Part shown: positions 24,555-33,250 of the stretch, piece by piece
How the letters are laid out: each line of letters opens with the position of its first letter
Position numbering within the stretch: the first letter of the stretch is position 1
NCBI RefSeq assembly: GCF_022095675.1
Contig: NZ_JAHYSG010000069.1
Span: 1 to 64,000 of the forward strand
Reading direction: 5' to 3'
DNA length: 64,000 nt
Source of the DNA: Dactylosporangium sp. AC04546
GTDB lineage: Bacteria; Actinomycetota; Actinomycetes; Mycobacteriales; Micromonosporaceae
The notes under the pieces: generated by a model
Told to the model about the DNA's origin: nothing
The model's database searches: none
Seen by the model: only the letters and a program-made list of their open reading frames with translations
Program-made: the position numbers and the translations under genes

Positions 24555-25641
24555 CGGCCGCTGGGTCGTCACGTCCCACGCCGACGTCACGGCGGTGCTG
24601 CGCGACCCGGCCACGTTCTCCTCGGCCGTCGTCCCGCGGGTGCCGCCGCGCGACCGCTCGCGGCTCGCCGCGTTCACCGACTGGTCGGCCCGGTGGCTGT
24701 TCTTCCAGGACCCGCCGCGGCACACGGCCGAGCGGGCCCCGGTGACCCGCGCCCTGCGCACGGCGCCCGAAGTGGGGAACCTGGCCCGCCGGCTGGCGGC
24801 GCGGTTGCCGACCTCCTTCGATGCGTTGACCGACTTCGCCCACCCGATCGCCGCACAGGTGATCGCCGGCCTGCTGTGCCCGCCCGGCGCCGAGACGGAG
24901 GCGTTCCTCGCCCGCGCCCGGGCCCTCGACCGGGCCGACGCCGACGCCCGCGACCCCGTGGCCCGGGAGGCCGGCCTGACCGCGCTGGTGGCGGCGACCC
25001 AGGCGGTGCGCGAGCAGCTCACCTCGGGTGCCGAGCTCGCACCGGTACCCCGGGCGCTGCGCGCCGCCTGGCCGCACGACGACGACACGGCCGGCGCGCA
25101 CAGCCTCATGCTGCTGTTCGCCGGCGTGGAGACCACGCAGAACCTCATCGCGAACGCGATCCACCTGCTGCTTGCGGACCCGGCCCGCTGGACCGCGCTG
25201 GCGGCCCGTCCCGGCACGGTGGAGGAGGCGGCCCGGCTGGCCCCGCCGGTCCTCGGCGTCCTGCGCCGGGCCACCCGCCCGGCGACGCTGTCCGGTGTCC
25301 CGGTCGAGGCGGGCACCGAGCTGGTCGTGATGACCGCCCGCGCGAACCGCGACCCGGCCCGCTTCCCCGACCCGGACCGCTTCGACCCGGACCGCTCCCC
25401 CAACCCGCACCTGTCGTTCGGCCTCGGCCCGCACTACTGCCCCGGCGCCGCCCTGACCCGCCTGACCGCGGCGGCCGCGCTGGCCGCGCTGCGGGAGGCG
25501 TTCCCGCGCCTGACCCTGGCCGCCCCGATCACCTGGCGCAGCCACGACCCGATCGTCCACGCCCCGGTCCGGCTCCCGGTCGCGGTCCCCGGCGCGGCAG
25601 GATGGACGGGTGGCGGACATCGTGCGGGTGGATCTGGGTGA
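24541..25641 (+). CDS. Cytochrome P450 lacking a canonical start codon
   Basis: The heme-thiolate monooxygenase motifs are all present: I-helix LLFAGVETTQN, EAAR (ExxR) and the Cys-ligand loop FGLGPHYCPGAAL. The conserved N-terminal segment LYWDSGRWVVTSHADVTAV begins at about 24541 in an open frame, but no ATG, GTG or TTG is in frame there. The first such codon is GTG 24595, which would delete it. A CTG (24541) or ACG start is possible, or the N-terminus has been altered. From 24541 it has 366 residues, shorter than the usual ~400. It overlaps lipB by 32 bases. Its substrate is unknown. Confidence 0.8.
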   Translation: MYWDSGRWVVTSHADVTAVLRDPATFSSAVVPRVPPRDRSRLAAFTDWSARWLFFQDPPRHTAERAPVTRALRTAPEVGNLARRLAARLPTSFDALTDFAHPIAAQVIAGLLCPPGAETEAFLARARALDRADADARDPVAREAGLTALVAATQAVREQLTSGAELAPVPRALRAAWPHDDDTAGAHSLMLLFAGVETTQNLIANAIHLLLADPARWTALAARPGTVEEAARLAPPVLGVLRRATRPATLSGVPVEAGTELVVMTARANRDPARFPDPDRFDPDRSPNPHLSFGLGPHYCPGAALTRLTAAAALAALREAFPRLTLAAPITWRSHDPIVHAPVRLPVAVPGAAGWTGGGHRAGGSG

Positions 25642-26245
25642 GGTCGCGTACGGCCCGGCGGTCGAGGCCATGCGCGGCTGGGTGGCGCAACGCCAGGCCG
25701 GCACCGCGCCCGACCGGCTGTTCCTGCTCAGCCACCCGCCGGTGGTCACGTACGGCCGCCACACCCCGGCCGCGGACCTGCCACAGGACGGCTCCCTGGA
25801 CCTGGTCGAGGTCGACCGGGGCGGCCACGCGACCTACCACGGCCCCGGCCAGCTGGTCGGCTACCTGGTCGTCAACCTGCGTGAGCGCGGCCCGGGCGAC
25901 GTGGTCCGCTGGCTCGAGCACGCCCTGATCGGGGCCTTCGCGGACCTCGGTTTTCCCACGGTACGGCGGGACACCCCGCCGGGCGGCGACTCCCTCGTCG
26001 GCGTGTGGACCCCCGAGCACCACAAGCTGGTGTCGATCGGCATGCGCATCCGCGGCGGCGTCACCAGCCACGGCTTCGCCGTCAACGTCGACTCCGACCT
26101 GGGCGTCTACGACCGCTTCGTGGCCTGCCGCCTGGACGGCGTCACGATGACGTCGCTGCGCCGCATGGCCGACGCGGCCGGCGTCCGCACCCCGACGGAC
26201 GCCGAGGTCCGCGACGCGGTGGCGAACCACCTCGGCGCCGCGTGA
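25610..26245 (+). CDS. lipB: Octanoyl-[acyl-carrier-protein]:protein N-octanoyltransferase (LipB)
   Basis: A 211-residue cytoplasmic enzyme that transfers octanoate from ACP to lipoyl domains. Family motifs are GGHATYHGPGQLVGYLVVNL, the catalytic Lys in HKLVSIGMRI, GGVTSHGFAVNVD and the catalytic Cys in FVACRLDGV. It starts at GTG 25610 inside the P450 3' end. No lipA is seen nearby; lipB usually sits beside lipA in actinomycetes, so this context is unusual. Confidence 0.93.
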   Translation: MADIVRVDLGEVAYGPAVEAMRGWVAQRQAGTAPDRLFLLSHPPVVTYGRHTPAADLPQDGSLDLVEVDRGGHATYHGPGQLVGYLVVNLRERGPGDVVRWLEHALIGAFADLGFPTVRRDTPPGGDSLVGVWTPEHHKLVSIGMRIRGGVTSHGFAVNVDSDLGVYDRFVACRLDGVTMTSLRRMADAAGVRTPTDAEVRDAVANHLGAA

Positions 26246-26287
26246 CCGTCACGTCGGGACAGGCGGCGTGGATCTAGACTGGGGCCG

Positions 26288-26881
26288 GTGGGGGACACGG
26301 AGAATCTCTGGCTGCGCAAGATCGCCGAGGACCCGGGGCACTCGCGGTGGTACATCGAGCGGTTCCGGGCGATGGCCGAGCGCGGGGACGACCTGGCCGG
26401 CGAGGCGCGGTTCATCGACGCCATGCTGCCGCGCGGGGCACGGATCCTCGACGCCGGGTGCGGCAGCGGGCGGGTGGCCGGGGTGCTGGCCGCCGCCGGG
26501 CACGACGTCGTCGGGGTCGACCTCGACCCGGAGCTCATCGCGGCGGCGCGCGAGGACCATCCCGGGCCGCGGTACCTGGTGGGCGATCTCGCCGAGGTGG
26601 ACCTGCCCGAGCGGTTCGACGTCGTGGTCAGCGCCGGCAACGTGCTGACGTTCCTCGCGCCGGCGACCCGGGTCGAGGTGCTGCGCCGGTGTGCGGCGCA
26701 TCTCGCGCCGGGCGGGCGCGTGGTGACCGGGTTCGGCGCCGGCCGGGGCTACGAGTTCGACGCCTTCCTCGCCGACGCCGCGAAGGCCGGCCTGACGCCC
26801 GACCAGCTGCTGGGCACCTGGGACCTGCGGCCGTTCACCCCGGCGTCGGACTTCCTGGTGGCGATCCTCAGCGCGCGCTGA
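26288..26881 (+). CDS. Class I SAM-dependent methyltransferase
   Basis: A 197-residue protein with methyltransferase motif I ARILDAGCGSGRVAGVLA, the acidic residue at the end of strand 2 (VVGVDLDPELI) and motif IV/post-I VSAGNVLTFLAP. It resembles the short methyltransferases common in actinomycetes, with unknown acceptor. A TAGACT box at 26275-26280 ends seven bases before the GTG, suggesting a leaderless transcript. Confidence 0.85.
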   Translation: MGDTENLWLRKIAEDPGHSRWYIERFRAMAERGDDLAGEARFIDAMLPRGARILDAGCGSGRVAGVLAAAGHDVVGVDLDPELIAAAREDHPGPRYLVGDLAEVDLPERFDVVVSAGNVLTFLAPATRVEVLRRCAAHLAPGGRVVTGFGAGRGYEFDAFLADAAKAGLTPDQLLGTWDLRPFTPASDFLVAILSAR

Positions 26882-26898
26882 CCCTGGTACCGTGCGAC

Positions 26899-27561
26899 GT
26901 GCCTACCAGCTACCTGTCCTGGGCCGAGGCCGTCGCGCTGTTCGAGCGGCGCGGGCTGCCGGAGTCGACCTACCGCAACCTGTACGACGAGCAGTACATC
27001 CTCGTCCCCGGGCCCGCCACGATCGGCGGGACGCTGTCGCTCAACGACCACGAGCGGACCCCGTGGGGCGCGGGCGCCACGGCGGGCGCCGCGACCGGGT
27101 ACGTCGTCGACGGCGACCTCACGATCGACGGCAACCTCGTCGACGAGGACGACGGCGCGCAGGCGCTGATCGTGCTCGGCCGGCTGCGGGTCGGCGACGT
27201 GTTCTTCGGCTGCGACCCGAAGCTGCTCGTCCTCGGCGACCTGGAGGCCCGCACGTTCGGCGGGACGATGACCGAGAAGCTGGTCATGATCCACGGCGAC
27301 CTGCGGGCCACGGTCATGGTCCTCGACGACGAGTTCGCCCCCGACCTGGTCGCCGGCACGACCCGGACCCGCCTGGTCGCCCCGGCGTACCTCGAGCTCG
27401 ACGGCGACGTCGAGGACCCCGACCCCGGCCGCCCGCTGGCCGAGCTGGTCGTCGACGAGGTCCTGGGCGAGGACGGCACGAGCATCGACATCGACGCCTG
27501 GCGCGACCGCATCGAACGGGACGAAGCGGTCCTGAGGGTATCCCCGGCGGTACCAGGGTAG
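26899..27561 (+). CDS. Hypothetical protein with beta-helix-like repeats
   Basis: A 220-residue acidic protein with a GTG start. The middle contains repeated short strands with regularly placed Gly-Asp: VDGDLTIDGNLV, ALIVLGRLRVGDVFFG, LLVLGDLEARTFGG, LVMIHGDLRATVMV. This pattern recalls bactofilin-like or left-handed beta-helix proteins, but I do not recognise the family. A TACCGT box at 26888-26893 lies five bases before the GTG, suggesting a leaderless mRNA. It is followed after 44 bp by the LLM oxidoreductase. Confidence 0.68.
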   Translation: MPTSYLSWAEAVALFERRGLPESTYRNLYDEQYILVPGPATIGGTLSLNDHERTPWGAGATAGAATGYVVDGDLTIDGNLVDEDDGAQALIVLGRLRVGDVFFGCDPKLLVLGDLEARTFGGTMTEKLVMIHGDLRATVMVLDDEFAPDLVAGTTRTRLVAPAYLELDGDVEDPDPGRPLAELVVDEVLGEDGTSIDIDAWRDRIERDEAVLRVSPAVPG

Positions 27562-27605
27562 GCTCGGTCTCCCCGCGCGGGCCCCGCGACGGCATCGTCG
27601 AAGCC

Positions 27606-28499
27606 ATGGACGTGATCTTCGGGTTCGGGGCGCACAGCCGGATCGACGAGCGGGCGGCCCTGCTGCGCATGGTGCGGCGGGCCGACGAGGACGGGCTCGA
27701 CCTGTTCTCGCTCTCCGACCATCCGTACCTCGGCGCGCGGCTCGACGCGTACGCCACCATCGGCTTCGCGCTCGGCGGCACCACCCGCATCGCCGGGCTG
27801 GCCAACGTGACCAACCTGCCGTCCCGCCCGGCACCGTTGCTGGCCCGCACGGTCACCACCCTGTCGGCGCTGTCCGGCGGGCGGATCGTGCTCGGGATGG
27901 GCGCCGGCGGGCTGTGGGACCGCATCGCCGACCTCGGCGTGGACCGGCTGACGCCCGGGCAGGCCGTCGACGCGCTGGAGGAGGCGATCGGGCTGGTCCG
28001 GCGGCTGTCCGGCGGCGGCGCGCCGGTGACCCACGAGGGGACGTACTACCGGGTGCGCGACATCGAGCCCGCCCCGGTCGCCGCGCCGCCGGTGTGGACG
28101 GGCTCGGTCGGCCCGCGCTCCCTGGCCGCGACGGGCCGCGCGGCCGACGGCTGGATCCCGGGCCACGCGGCCGACTGGCTGAGTCAGCGGTACCGCGAGG
28201 CACGCCCGATCGTCGACGCGGCCGCGACGGCCGCGGGGCGGGACCCGCGCGAGGTCCGCACCGTGTTCAACCTCCCCGGCCGGATCACCGGCCGCCCCCT
28301 GGACCACCCGCGCGACCGGGACGGCCGCTGGCTCGGCGGCTCCGTCGCCCAGTGGGTCGAGGAGCTCGGCGGCGCCGTCCGCGACCACGCGGCGGGCGGC
28401 TTCATCCTGTTCTCCCCGTCCGGCGGTACCACGGACGAGGCGACCCTGGCCCGCTGGGCGAACGAGGTCGTCCCCGCCGTCCGGGCCGCTCTGGCGTGA
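27606..28499 (+). CDS. LLM-class F420-dependent oxidoreductase
   Basis: A 297-residue luciferase-like monooxygenase-family protein, a TIM barrel that uses F420 or flavin. Characteristic segments are LDLFSLSDHPYLGARLDAYA, RIAGLANVTNLPSRPAPLLA and SGGRIVLGMGAGGLWDRIAD. F420-dependent members are abundant in actinomycetes; the substrate is unknown. ATG 27606 starts the barrel directly. Confidence 0.87.
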   Translation: MDVIFGFGAHSRIDERAALLRMVRRADEDGLDLFSLSDHPYLGARLDAYATIGFALGGTTRIAGLANVTNLPSRPAPLLARTVTTLSALSGGRIVLGMGAGGLWDRIADLGVDRLTPGQAVDALEEAIGLVRRLSGGGAPVTHEGTYYRVRDIEPAPVAAPPVWTGSVGPRSLAATGRAADGWIPGHAADWLSQRYREARPIVDAAATAAGRDPREVRTVFNLPGRITGRPLDHPRDRDGRWLGGSVAQWVEELGGAVRDHAAGGFILFSPSGGTTDEATLARWANEVVPAVRAALA

Positions 28500-28592
28500 T
28501 TCCTCAGCTATCCCGTACCCCTGCCGATGTCCGCGGTCGGCAGTCCAGGTGGTTGAGGGGCAGGGGTGTGATGGCCGGCAACAGCGGGCGCG

Positions 28593-28873
28593 GCGGCCCG
28601 GGCCGGCGACGCCGGCAAGGGCTTCGCCGTGGTCGCCGGCGAGGTCAAGGACCTGGCCCAGGAGACCGCGAAGGCGACCGACGACATCGGCCGGCGGGTG
28701 CAGGCGATCAAGGCCGACACCGGGAACGCGGTCGCCGCGATCGGCGAGATCAGCCGGATCATCGGCCGGATCAACGCACGACCGCGGCACTCACCGAGGC
28801 GAACACGACGGCCGCCGAACTGTCCTGCGTCGCCGACGAGCTGCTGCGGGTGGTCGCCCACTTCAAGGTCTGA
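28593..28873 (+). pseudogene. Remnant of a methyl-accepting chemotaxis protein
   Basis: Two fragments of a chemoreceptor signalling domain lie in different frames. The first reads AARAGDAGKGFAVVAGEV and continues to GEISRIIGRINA (ending near 28778). The second, from 28778, reads TTAALTEANTTAAELS and ends VADELLRVVAHFKV, a typical receptor C-terminus. The part between them in intact receptors (roughly 50 residues) is missing, the junction is out of frame, and everything N-terminal is gone. It lies 28 kb from the chemosensory operon and is not a copy of that operon's receptor, whose C-terminus differs. Confidence 0.8.
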
Positions 28874-28924
28874 GACGGCGCGCACGTGCGCGCCGGCGGG
28901 TTCGACCGCGGCCTCGGTTAGGGG

Positions 28925-29902
28925 CTATCCGGCGGCGTCGCCGTACAGGGCGGCCAGCCGAGCCGCCGAGCCGGCCATCAGGGCGCGCAGCTCCGGCGGG
29001 GACAGGACCTCGGCCTCCGGGCCTAGCGACAGCAGCTGGGAGTGGGCCACGGGGACCGACTCCGACGGCAGCGTCACCGTGACCCAGCCGTCCGCGTCCG
29101 GTGGCGACGCCGACTCCAGGGCCGCGCGGTACGCGAGCGGCTCGACGGCGTGGCGCAGGTGGCGGCGGCCGGACTCGCTGAGGCGGACTGTCACCGTCTC
29201 CGACAGCAGGGCGCGTTCGAAGCCCGCCGCCTGCTCGGACCAGAACGACGCCAGGTCGAACGACTCGTCGCGGGCGAAGCGGGCGCCGGTCTGCGACGCC
29301 GAGCGGACGCGGTCGACGCGGTAGGTGCGCGGGGTCGGGCCGACGCGGGCCACGAGGTACCAGATGCCGTTCTTCAGGACGAGGCCGAGTGGCTCGACCG
29401 TGCGGGTCACCGCGCCGGACTTGGCGGCGTAGGTGACGGTCAGTTCGCGGTCCTCCCACACTGCCCGGGCCAGGGCGGCGAGCAGCGGTGGCGGTTCGGC
29501 GTCGCGGAACCAGCCGGGGGCGTCGAGGTGGAAGCGCTGCCGGGCGCTCGCCGACGCCTGGCGCAGCGTGCCGGGGAGGGCGGCGGCGACCTTCAGCTCG
29601 GCCGCCGCGAGGGCCTCGCCGAGGCCCATGTCCCGGGCCGGGCCGGGCAGCCCGGACAGGAACAGGGCCTCGGCCTCGGCCCGGCTGAGGCCGTTGAGCC
29701 GGGTGCGGTAGCCGTCGAGCAGCCGGTAGCCGCCGGCGCGGCCCTGCTCCGCGTAGACGGGCACGCCCGCCGCGGACAGGGCCAGCACGTCGCGGTAGAT
29801 GGTGCGCTCCGACACCTCCAGCTCGGCGGCCAGCTCGGCGGCGGTGCGCGGACCGCCGGCCTGCAGCAGCAGCACGAGCGAGATGAGCCGGGAGACGCGC
29901 AC
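28925..29902 (-). CDS. HTH/WYL-domain transcriptional regulator
   Basis: A 325-residue YafY-like regulator. The N-terminal winged helix (residues 1-60) contains GGPRTAAELAAELEVSERTI and YRDVLALSAAGVPVYAE. The WYL domain follows: LGLVLKNGIWYLVARV and the Arg-containing TYRVDRVRS. The C-terminal WCX-like part ends with LRALMAGSAARLAALYG. WYL regulators sense nucleotides or single-stranded DNA, or small ligands. It starts (GTG 29902) two bases after the SDR stop, so the two genes are likely co-transcribed. Confidence 0.9.
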   Translation of the reverse strand: MRVSRLISLVLLLQAGGPRTAAELAAELEVSERTIYRDVLALSAAGVPVYAEQGRAGGYRLLDGYRTRLNGLSRAEAEALFLSGLPGPARDMGLGEALAAAELKVAAALPGTLRQASASARQRFHLDAPGWFRDAEPPPLLAALARAVWEDRELTVTYAAKSGAVTRTVEPLGLVLKNGIWYLVARVGPTPRTYRVDRVRSASQTGARFARDESFDLASFWSEQAAGFERALLSETVTVRLSESGRRHLRHAVEPLAYRAALESASPPDADGWVTVTLPSESVPVAHSQLLSLGPEAEVLSPPELRALMAGSAARLAALYGDAAG

Positions 29903-29904
29903 GG

Positions 29905-30819
29905 CTAACGGTAGCCCGCGGGGTCGGCCGGGCGACCCGGCGTGAGGACCTCCTCGTCGTAGCGCCACCAGTCGGGCCGGCTGCCGTCGGCGTCGGTGAA
30001 GCCGTACTCCCGGGCCAGCCCGGCGCTGGACAGCGACTGGCCGTTCCACCGGGCGAGCTGCGGGTCGGCGGCGAGGGCGGCGACCGCCCGCCCGACGTAG
30101 ACCGGCGACTCCGACATGACGAAGTGGGGATCCTTGGCGGCGCCGTCGCGCCAGGTGTCCTCGGTGACGCCGAAGTGCTCCAGCATCAGCTCGGAGCGCA
30201 GCCACCCGGGCGTGAGCGCGACCGCCGTGCCCCCGCGCGGCCCCAGCTCGTGGGCGAGCGCGAACGCCATCCGGAGCACGGACGCCTTGGCAAGATCATA
30301 GAAGAAGCTGACACGGTACCGCTGAGCGTTGTACTCGGCGGTACCGTCGGTCATCTCGACGACGAGGCCGCCGGGGCGGCGCGTGAGCAGCGGCAGCGCG
30401 GCGTGGCTGGTGATGATGTGGGTCTCGACCTGCCGGCGCAGCAGCTTCAGGCCACGTTCGAGGTCGTCCTCCCAGAGCGGCTTGTCCCAGGCGAAGCTGC
30501 CCTCGCCGCCCCAGATGTCGTTGACGAGCACGTCGAGCCGCCCGTGCTCGGCGTCGATCCGCTCGACGACGGCCCGCACCTGGCCGGGGTCGAGGTGGTC
30601 GGCCTGGATCGCGATGCCGGTGCCGCCGGCCGCGGTGACGAGCTCGGCGGTGTCCTCGATGGTCTCCGGGCGCTGGTACTCGGACGGCTGGGTGCGGGTG
30701 GTGCGGCCGGTGCAGTACACGATGGCCCCGGCCGCCCCGAGCTGCACGGCGATCTGCCGCCCGGCCCCGCGCGTGGCGCCCGCGACGAGCGCCACCTTCC
30801 CGCTCAGTGGTGTGGTCAT
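29905..30819 (-). CDS. Short-chain dehydrogenase/reductase
   Basis: A 304-residue NAD(P)-dependent SDR. The nucleotide-binding loop is ALVAGATRGAGRQIAVQL and the active-site Tyr/Lys pair is in FFYDLAKASVLR. The substrate Asn region reads LVNDIWGGEG. An insertion after the first strand (TGRTTRTQPSEYQRPETIED) is typical of a subgroup of actinomycete SDRs. ATG 30819 is preferred; an in-frame TTG at 30849 would add ten residues. The substrate is unknown. Confidence 0.87.
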   Translation of the reverse strand: MTTPLSGKVALVAGATRGAGRQIAVQLGAAGAIVYCTGRTTRTQPSEYQRPETIEDTAELVTAAGGTGIAIQADHLDPGQVRAVVERIDAEHGRLDVLVNDIWGGEGSFAWDKPLWEDDLERGLKLLRRQVETHIITSHAALPLLTRRPGGLVVEMTDGTAEYNAQRYRVSFFYDLAKASVLRMAFALAHELGPRGGTAVALTPGWLRSELMLEHFGVTEDTWRDGAAKDPHFVMSESPVYVGRAVAALAADPQLARWNGQSLSSAGLAREYGFTDADGSRPDWWRYDEEVLTPGRPADPAGYR

Positions 30820-30855
30820 ACCGGCAACGGTGCCAGCAAACCCTGACAACCGATG

Positions 30856-31707
30856 TCAGTCCAGAAAATCCGCGAGGTCGAGGTGGTCGCCGTGGACGCC
30901 GGCGAGCCAGTCGTCGCCGATCAGCTCGAAGGCTCCCGTCCCGGTGTCGTACAGCCCGATCGCGCCCGGCATGACCCGCTGCCGCGGGTTCTCGTGCTCG
31001 GGGCGGCGCCGGTTCACGCGGGGGTAGACCAGCTCCGACAGCGCGTACGAGACGGTCCGGCCGTAGTGGCGGGGGCCGTTCGGGTGGTGGTAGTGCCCGC
31101 TGACGTGCAGCGCGGGCTGGAGGTGGTCGATGAGCGCGGCGAGCTTCGGCGACCCCCGTGTCGCGCCCTGCCAGTCGGTGCACAGCCCGTGCGGCCCGTC
31201 GTGCGTGACGAGGATGTCGGCCCTGCCCGGCGGGGCGGCGAGGAGCGTGGCGAGAGCGTCCGGGTCGAGGTCCATGTACCCGGGCTCCTCCACCCGCCCG
31301 AGGAACGCGACCCGCTGCCCGGCCAGCTCGGCGACCGTGCCGTCGGGGACGTGCCGGACGGCGCCCAGCGGGTCGACCGGACCGCCCCGGATGCCGGCGA
31401 GGAACTCGAAGTCCTCGTGGTTGCCGCTGACGAAGTGCATGGGCGGCAGCCGCTCCAGGGCTCCCTCGACGGCCGCGGTCAGCCCGGGATCGGGGTCGAG
31501 CAGGCGGAAGAAGTCGCCCTCGGCGGGGTGGTCGGCGAGGAAGCGCCGGCTGGGCGCGTCCATCCGCTCCACGCTGGGGTACGCCCCGAGGTCGCCGACC
31601 TGCACGACGGCGTCGAGCGCGACGCCCCGCCGCCGCTGCAGCTCGAGCAGCGCGGCGAACGCGTGCAGCACCCGGCCGTGGACGTCGCCGACGAACGCGA
31701 TCAGCAT
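30856..31707 (-). CDS. Metallophosphoesterase
   Basis: A 283-residue calcineurin-like phosphoesterase. Metal-binding motifs are intact: FVGDVHGR (DxH), VQVGDLGAY (GD), HFVSGNHEDFEF (GNHE), DILVTHDGPHG and HVSGHYHHPNG (GHxH). The substrate could be a phosphomonoester or cyclic nucleotide. The ATG overlaps the upstream stop by one base (TGATG), so it is coupled to the small membrane protein. Confidence 0.9.
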   Translation of the reverse strand: MLIAFVGDVHGRVLHAFAALLELQRRRGVALDAVVQVGDLGAYPSVERMDAPSRRFLADHPAEGDFFRLLDPDPGLTAAVEGALERLPPMHFVSGNHEDFEFLAGIRGGPVDPLGAVRHVPDGTVAELAGQRVAFLGRVEEPGYMDLDPDALATLLAAPPGRADILVTHDGPHGLCTDWQGATRGSPKLAALIDHLQPALHVSGHYHHPNGPRHYGRTVSYALSELVYPRVNRRRPEHENPRQRVMPGAIGLYDTGTGAFELIGDDWLAGVHGDHLDLADFLD

Positions 31708-32168
31708 CAGTACGGCTGGCCGCAGACCTTCCACGTGTCGCTCTCCTTCTGGAGGACGAACGTGTGCTGGTCGGTGAAGCCGGTGTCGAGGGTCAGCTGC
31801 ATGGTGACGGTGCCGGTCGTGCGGCCGTTGTTGGTGTTGACGAAGACGCCCTGGATCGTGTGGGAACGGATCTTCGGCTGCTTGGACACGCCGGCGGCGA
31901 AGGCGTCGCGCGTGTACTGCCGGCGGGTCCCCTCGCAGAGCGAGTCGTAGGCGGCGTCGGTGTTGCCCGCCTCGAGCTGCGTGACGAACGCCTCGGCGGC
32001 GACCCGGACCGGCCCGATCGCGTCCTTCACGTTGCGGAACAGGAGGTAGCCGCCCACGCCGCCCCCGACGCAGCAGACGGCGAGCAACGCACCGACCACG
32101 ATGAGGACCGTGCGCAGCGTCCGGTTGCGCCGCGGCGGCTGGGGCACCTGGTAGGACTGGTATGCCAT
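31707..32168 (-). CDS. Membrane-anchored protein with DUF4878-like extracellular domain
   Basis: A 153-residue protein: a Pro-rich cytoplasmic N-terminus (MAYQSYQVPQPPRRNR), one span (TVLIVVGALLAVCCVGGGVG), then an extracellular domain of the cystatin-like type (AAEAFVTQLEAGNTDAAYDS, TVTMQLTLDTGF, WKVCGQPY). DUF4878/NTF2-like domains behind one span are frequent in actinomycetes; function is unknown. The extracellular part has two cysteines (SLCEG and VCGQ) that could form a disulfide. Confidence 0.72.
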   Translation of the reverse strand: MAYQSYQVPQPPRRNRTLRTVLIVVGALLAVCCVGGGVGGYLLFRNVKDAIGPVRVAAEAFVTQLEAGNTDAAYDSLCEGTRRQYTRDAFAAGVSKQPKIRSHTIQGVFVNTNNGRTTGTVTMQLTLDTGFTDQHTFVLQKESDTWKVCGQPY

Positions 32169-32198
32169 CGACGCCTCCCCCGTTGCCGATCGACCGCC

Positions 32199-33248
32199 TC
32201 AGGGTACTGCCGGCCGCTGCTCCCCGGAATGCGCCGAACGGTGGAGTGGACCATCCTTTGTGGACTCGCGGCGGCGGATGAGCAGCAGCGCCAGCCAGCC
32301 GATGGCGATGATGAAGCCGAAGCTCACCAGGCGGTACAGCACGACGCCGGCGACCGCGGCGGAGGTGGCCGCGCCGGCCGTGGTGAGGCCCAGGACCAGG
32401 GCGCCGTCGATGATGCCGAGGCCGGCGGGGACGATCGTCACGGTACCGGCGGCCATCCCGGCGCAGTAGGCGAGCAGCAGCCGGCCGGCGCCGACGCCGC
32501 CGGCCACCGCGTGCAGGCACAGCCACAGGCAGGCCGCGTCGAGCAGCCAGTTGAGCAGCGCGTAGCCGGCCGCCGCGGTGGCGTGGGCCGGGGTGAGCCG
32601 GGTGGCCCGCAGCTGGCCGAGGAACTCGACGACCCGGTCGGCGCCGTGGCCGGGCGGGCGGCGGCGGACCCGGTTCACGAGGGCGAGAGCTGGTGCGAGG
32701 GCGTCGGGGGTGCGGGCCAGGCGCCGTACCCCGGCGGTGGCGAGGGCGACGGCGGCGGCGAGCACGGCCAGGGCCGGCCAGCGCGGGGTGCCATGGGCGG
32801 TGAAGGCCCCGGCCGCGGTGATCACGGCCAGGGCGGCGGCGGACAGCAGGCCGGACAGCGCGATGCACCACGACGTGACGGCCGGGCTGGCGCCGAACCG
32901 GCGCATCTGCCGGTAGTTCAGGCCGGTCGAGAACGCGGGGCCGCCGGGCAGGGTGACGCTCAGTGAGTGCGCCGCGTAGGCGAGGGCGAGCTGCCGGACC
33001 ATCGGCACGCGGACGCCGGCTGCGCGCAGCAGGCGGCCCTGCATCGACGCGTACGCGCGCATCGAGGCGAGGGCCGCGCCGACCGCGGCGAGCAGCCAGC
33101 CGGGGTGCGGGGTGCGCAGCTGCGCGAGCGCGCCGGTGAGCGCCGGCCAGCCGAGCACCAGCTCGGTGGCGAGGATGCCCAGCACGGCCGCGACCACGGC
33201 GACAGCGGCGGACCGCGGCCGGCGCGGCCGCGGCCCGTTGTGCGACAT
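32199..33248 (-). CDS. UPF0104/lysylphosphatidylglycerol synthase-like membrane protein
   Basis: A 349-residue polytopic membrane protein with about eight spans, resembling the flippase-like domain of MprF (UPF0104). Conserved stretches are LAYAAHSLSVTLPGGPAFST and GTVTIVPAGLGIIDGALVLG, the latter the signature proline/glycine loop. A lipid-flipping role is inferred from the family. It begins two bases after the MFS stop and is probably part of that operon. Confidence 0.83.
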   Translation of the reverse strand: MSHNGPRPRRPRSAAVAVVAAVLGILATELVLGWPALTGALAQLRTPHPGWLLAAVGAALASMRAYASMQGRLLRAAGVRVPMVRQLALAYAAHSLSVTLPGGPAFSTGLNYRQMRRFGASPAVTSWCIALSGLLSAAALAVITAAGAFTAHGTPRWPALAVLAAAVALATAGVRRLARTPDALAPALALVNRVRRRPPGHGADRVVEFLGQLRATRLTPAHATAAAGYALLNWLLDAACLWLCLHAVAGGVGAGRLLLAYCAGMAAGTVTIVPAGLGIIDGALVLGLTTAGAATSAAVAGVVLYRLVSFGFIIAIGWLALLLIRRRESTKDGPLHRSAHSGEQRPAVP

Positions 33249-33250
33249 CG

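Noticed and set aside
31708..32871. Long phosphoesterase reading frame up to 32871
   Set aside because: Only the part from ATG 31707 resembles the family; the rest is antisense-like sequence over the two membrane-protein genes.
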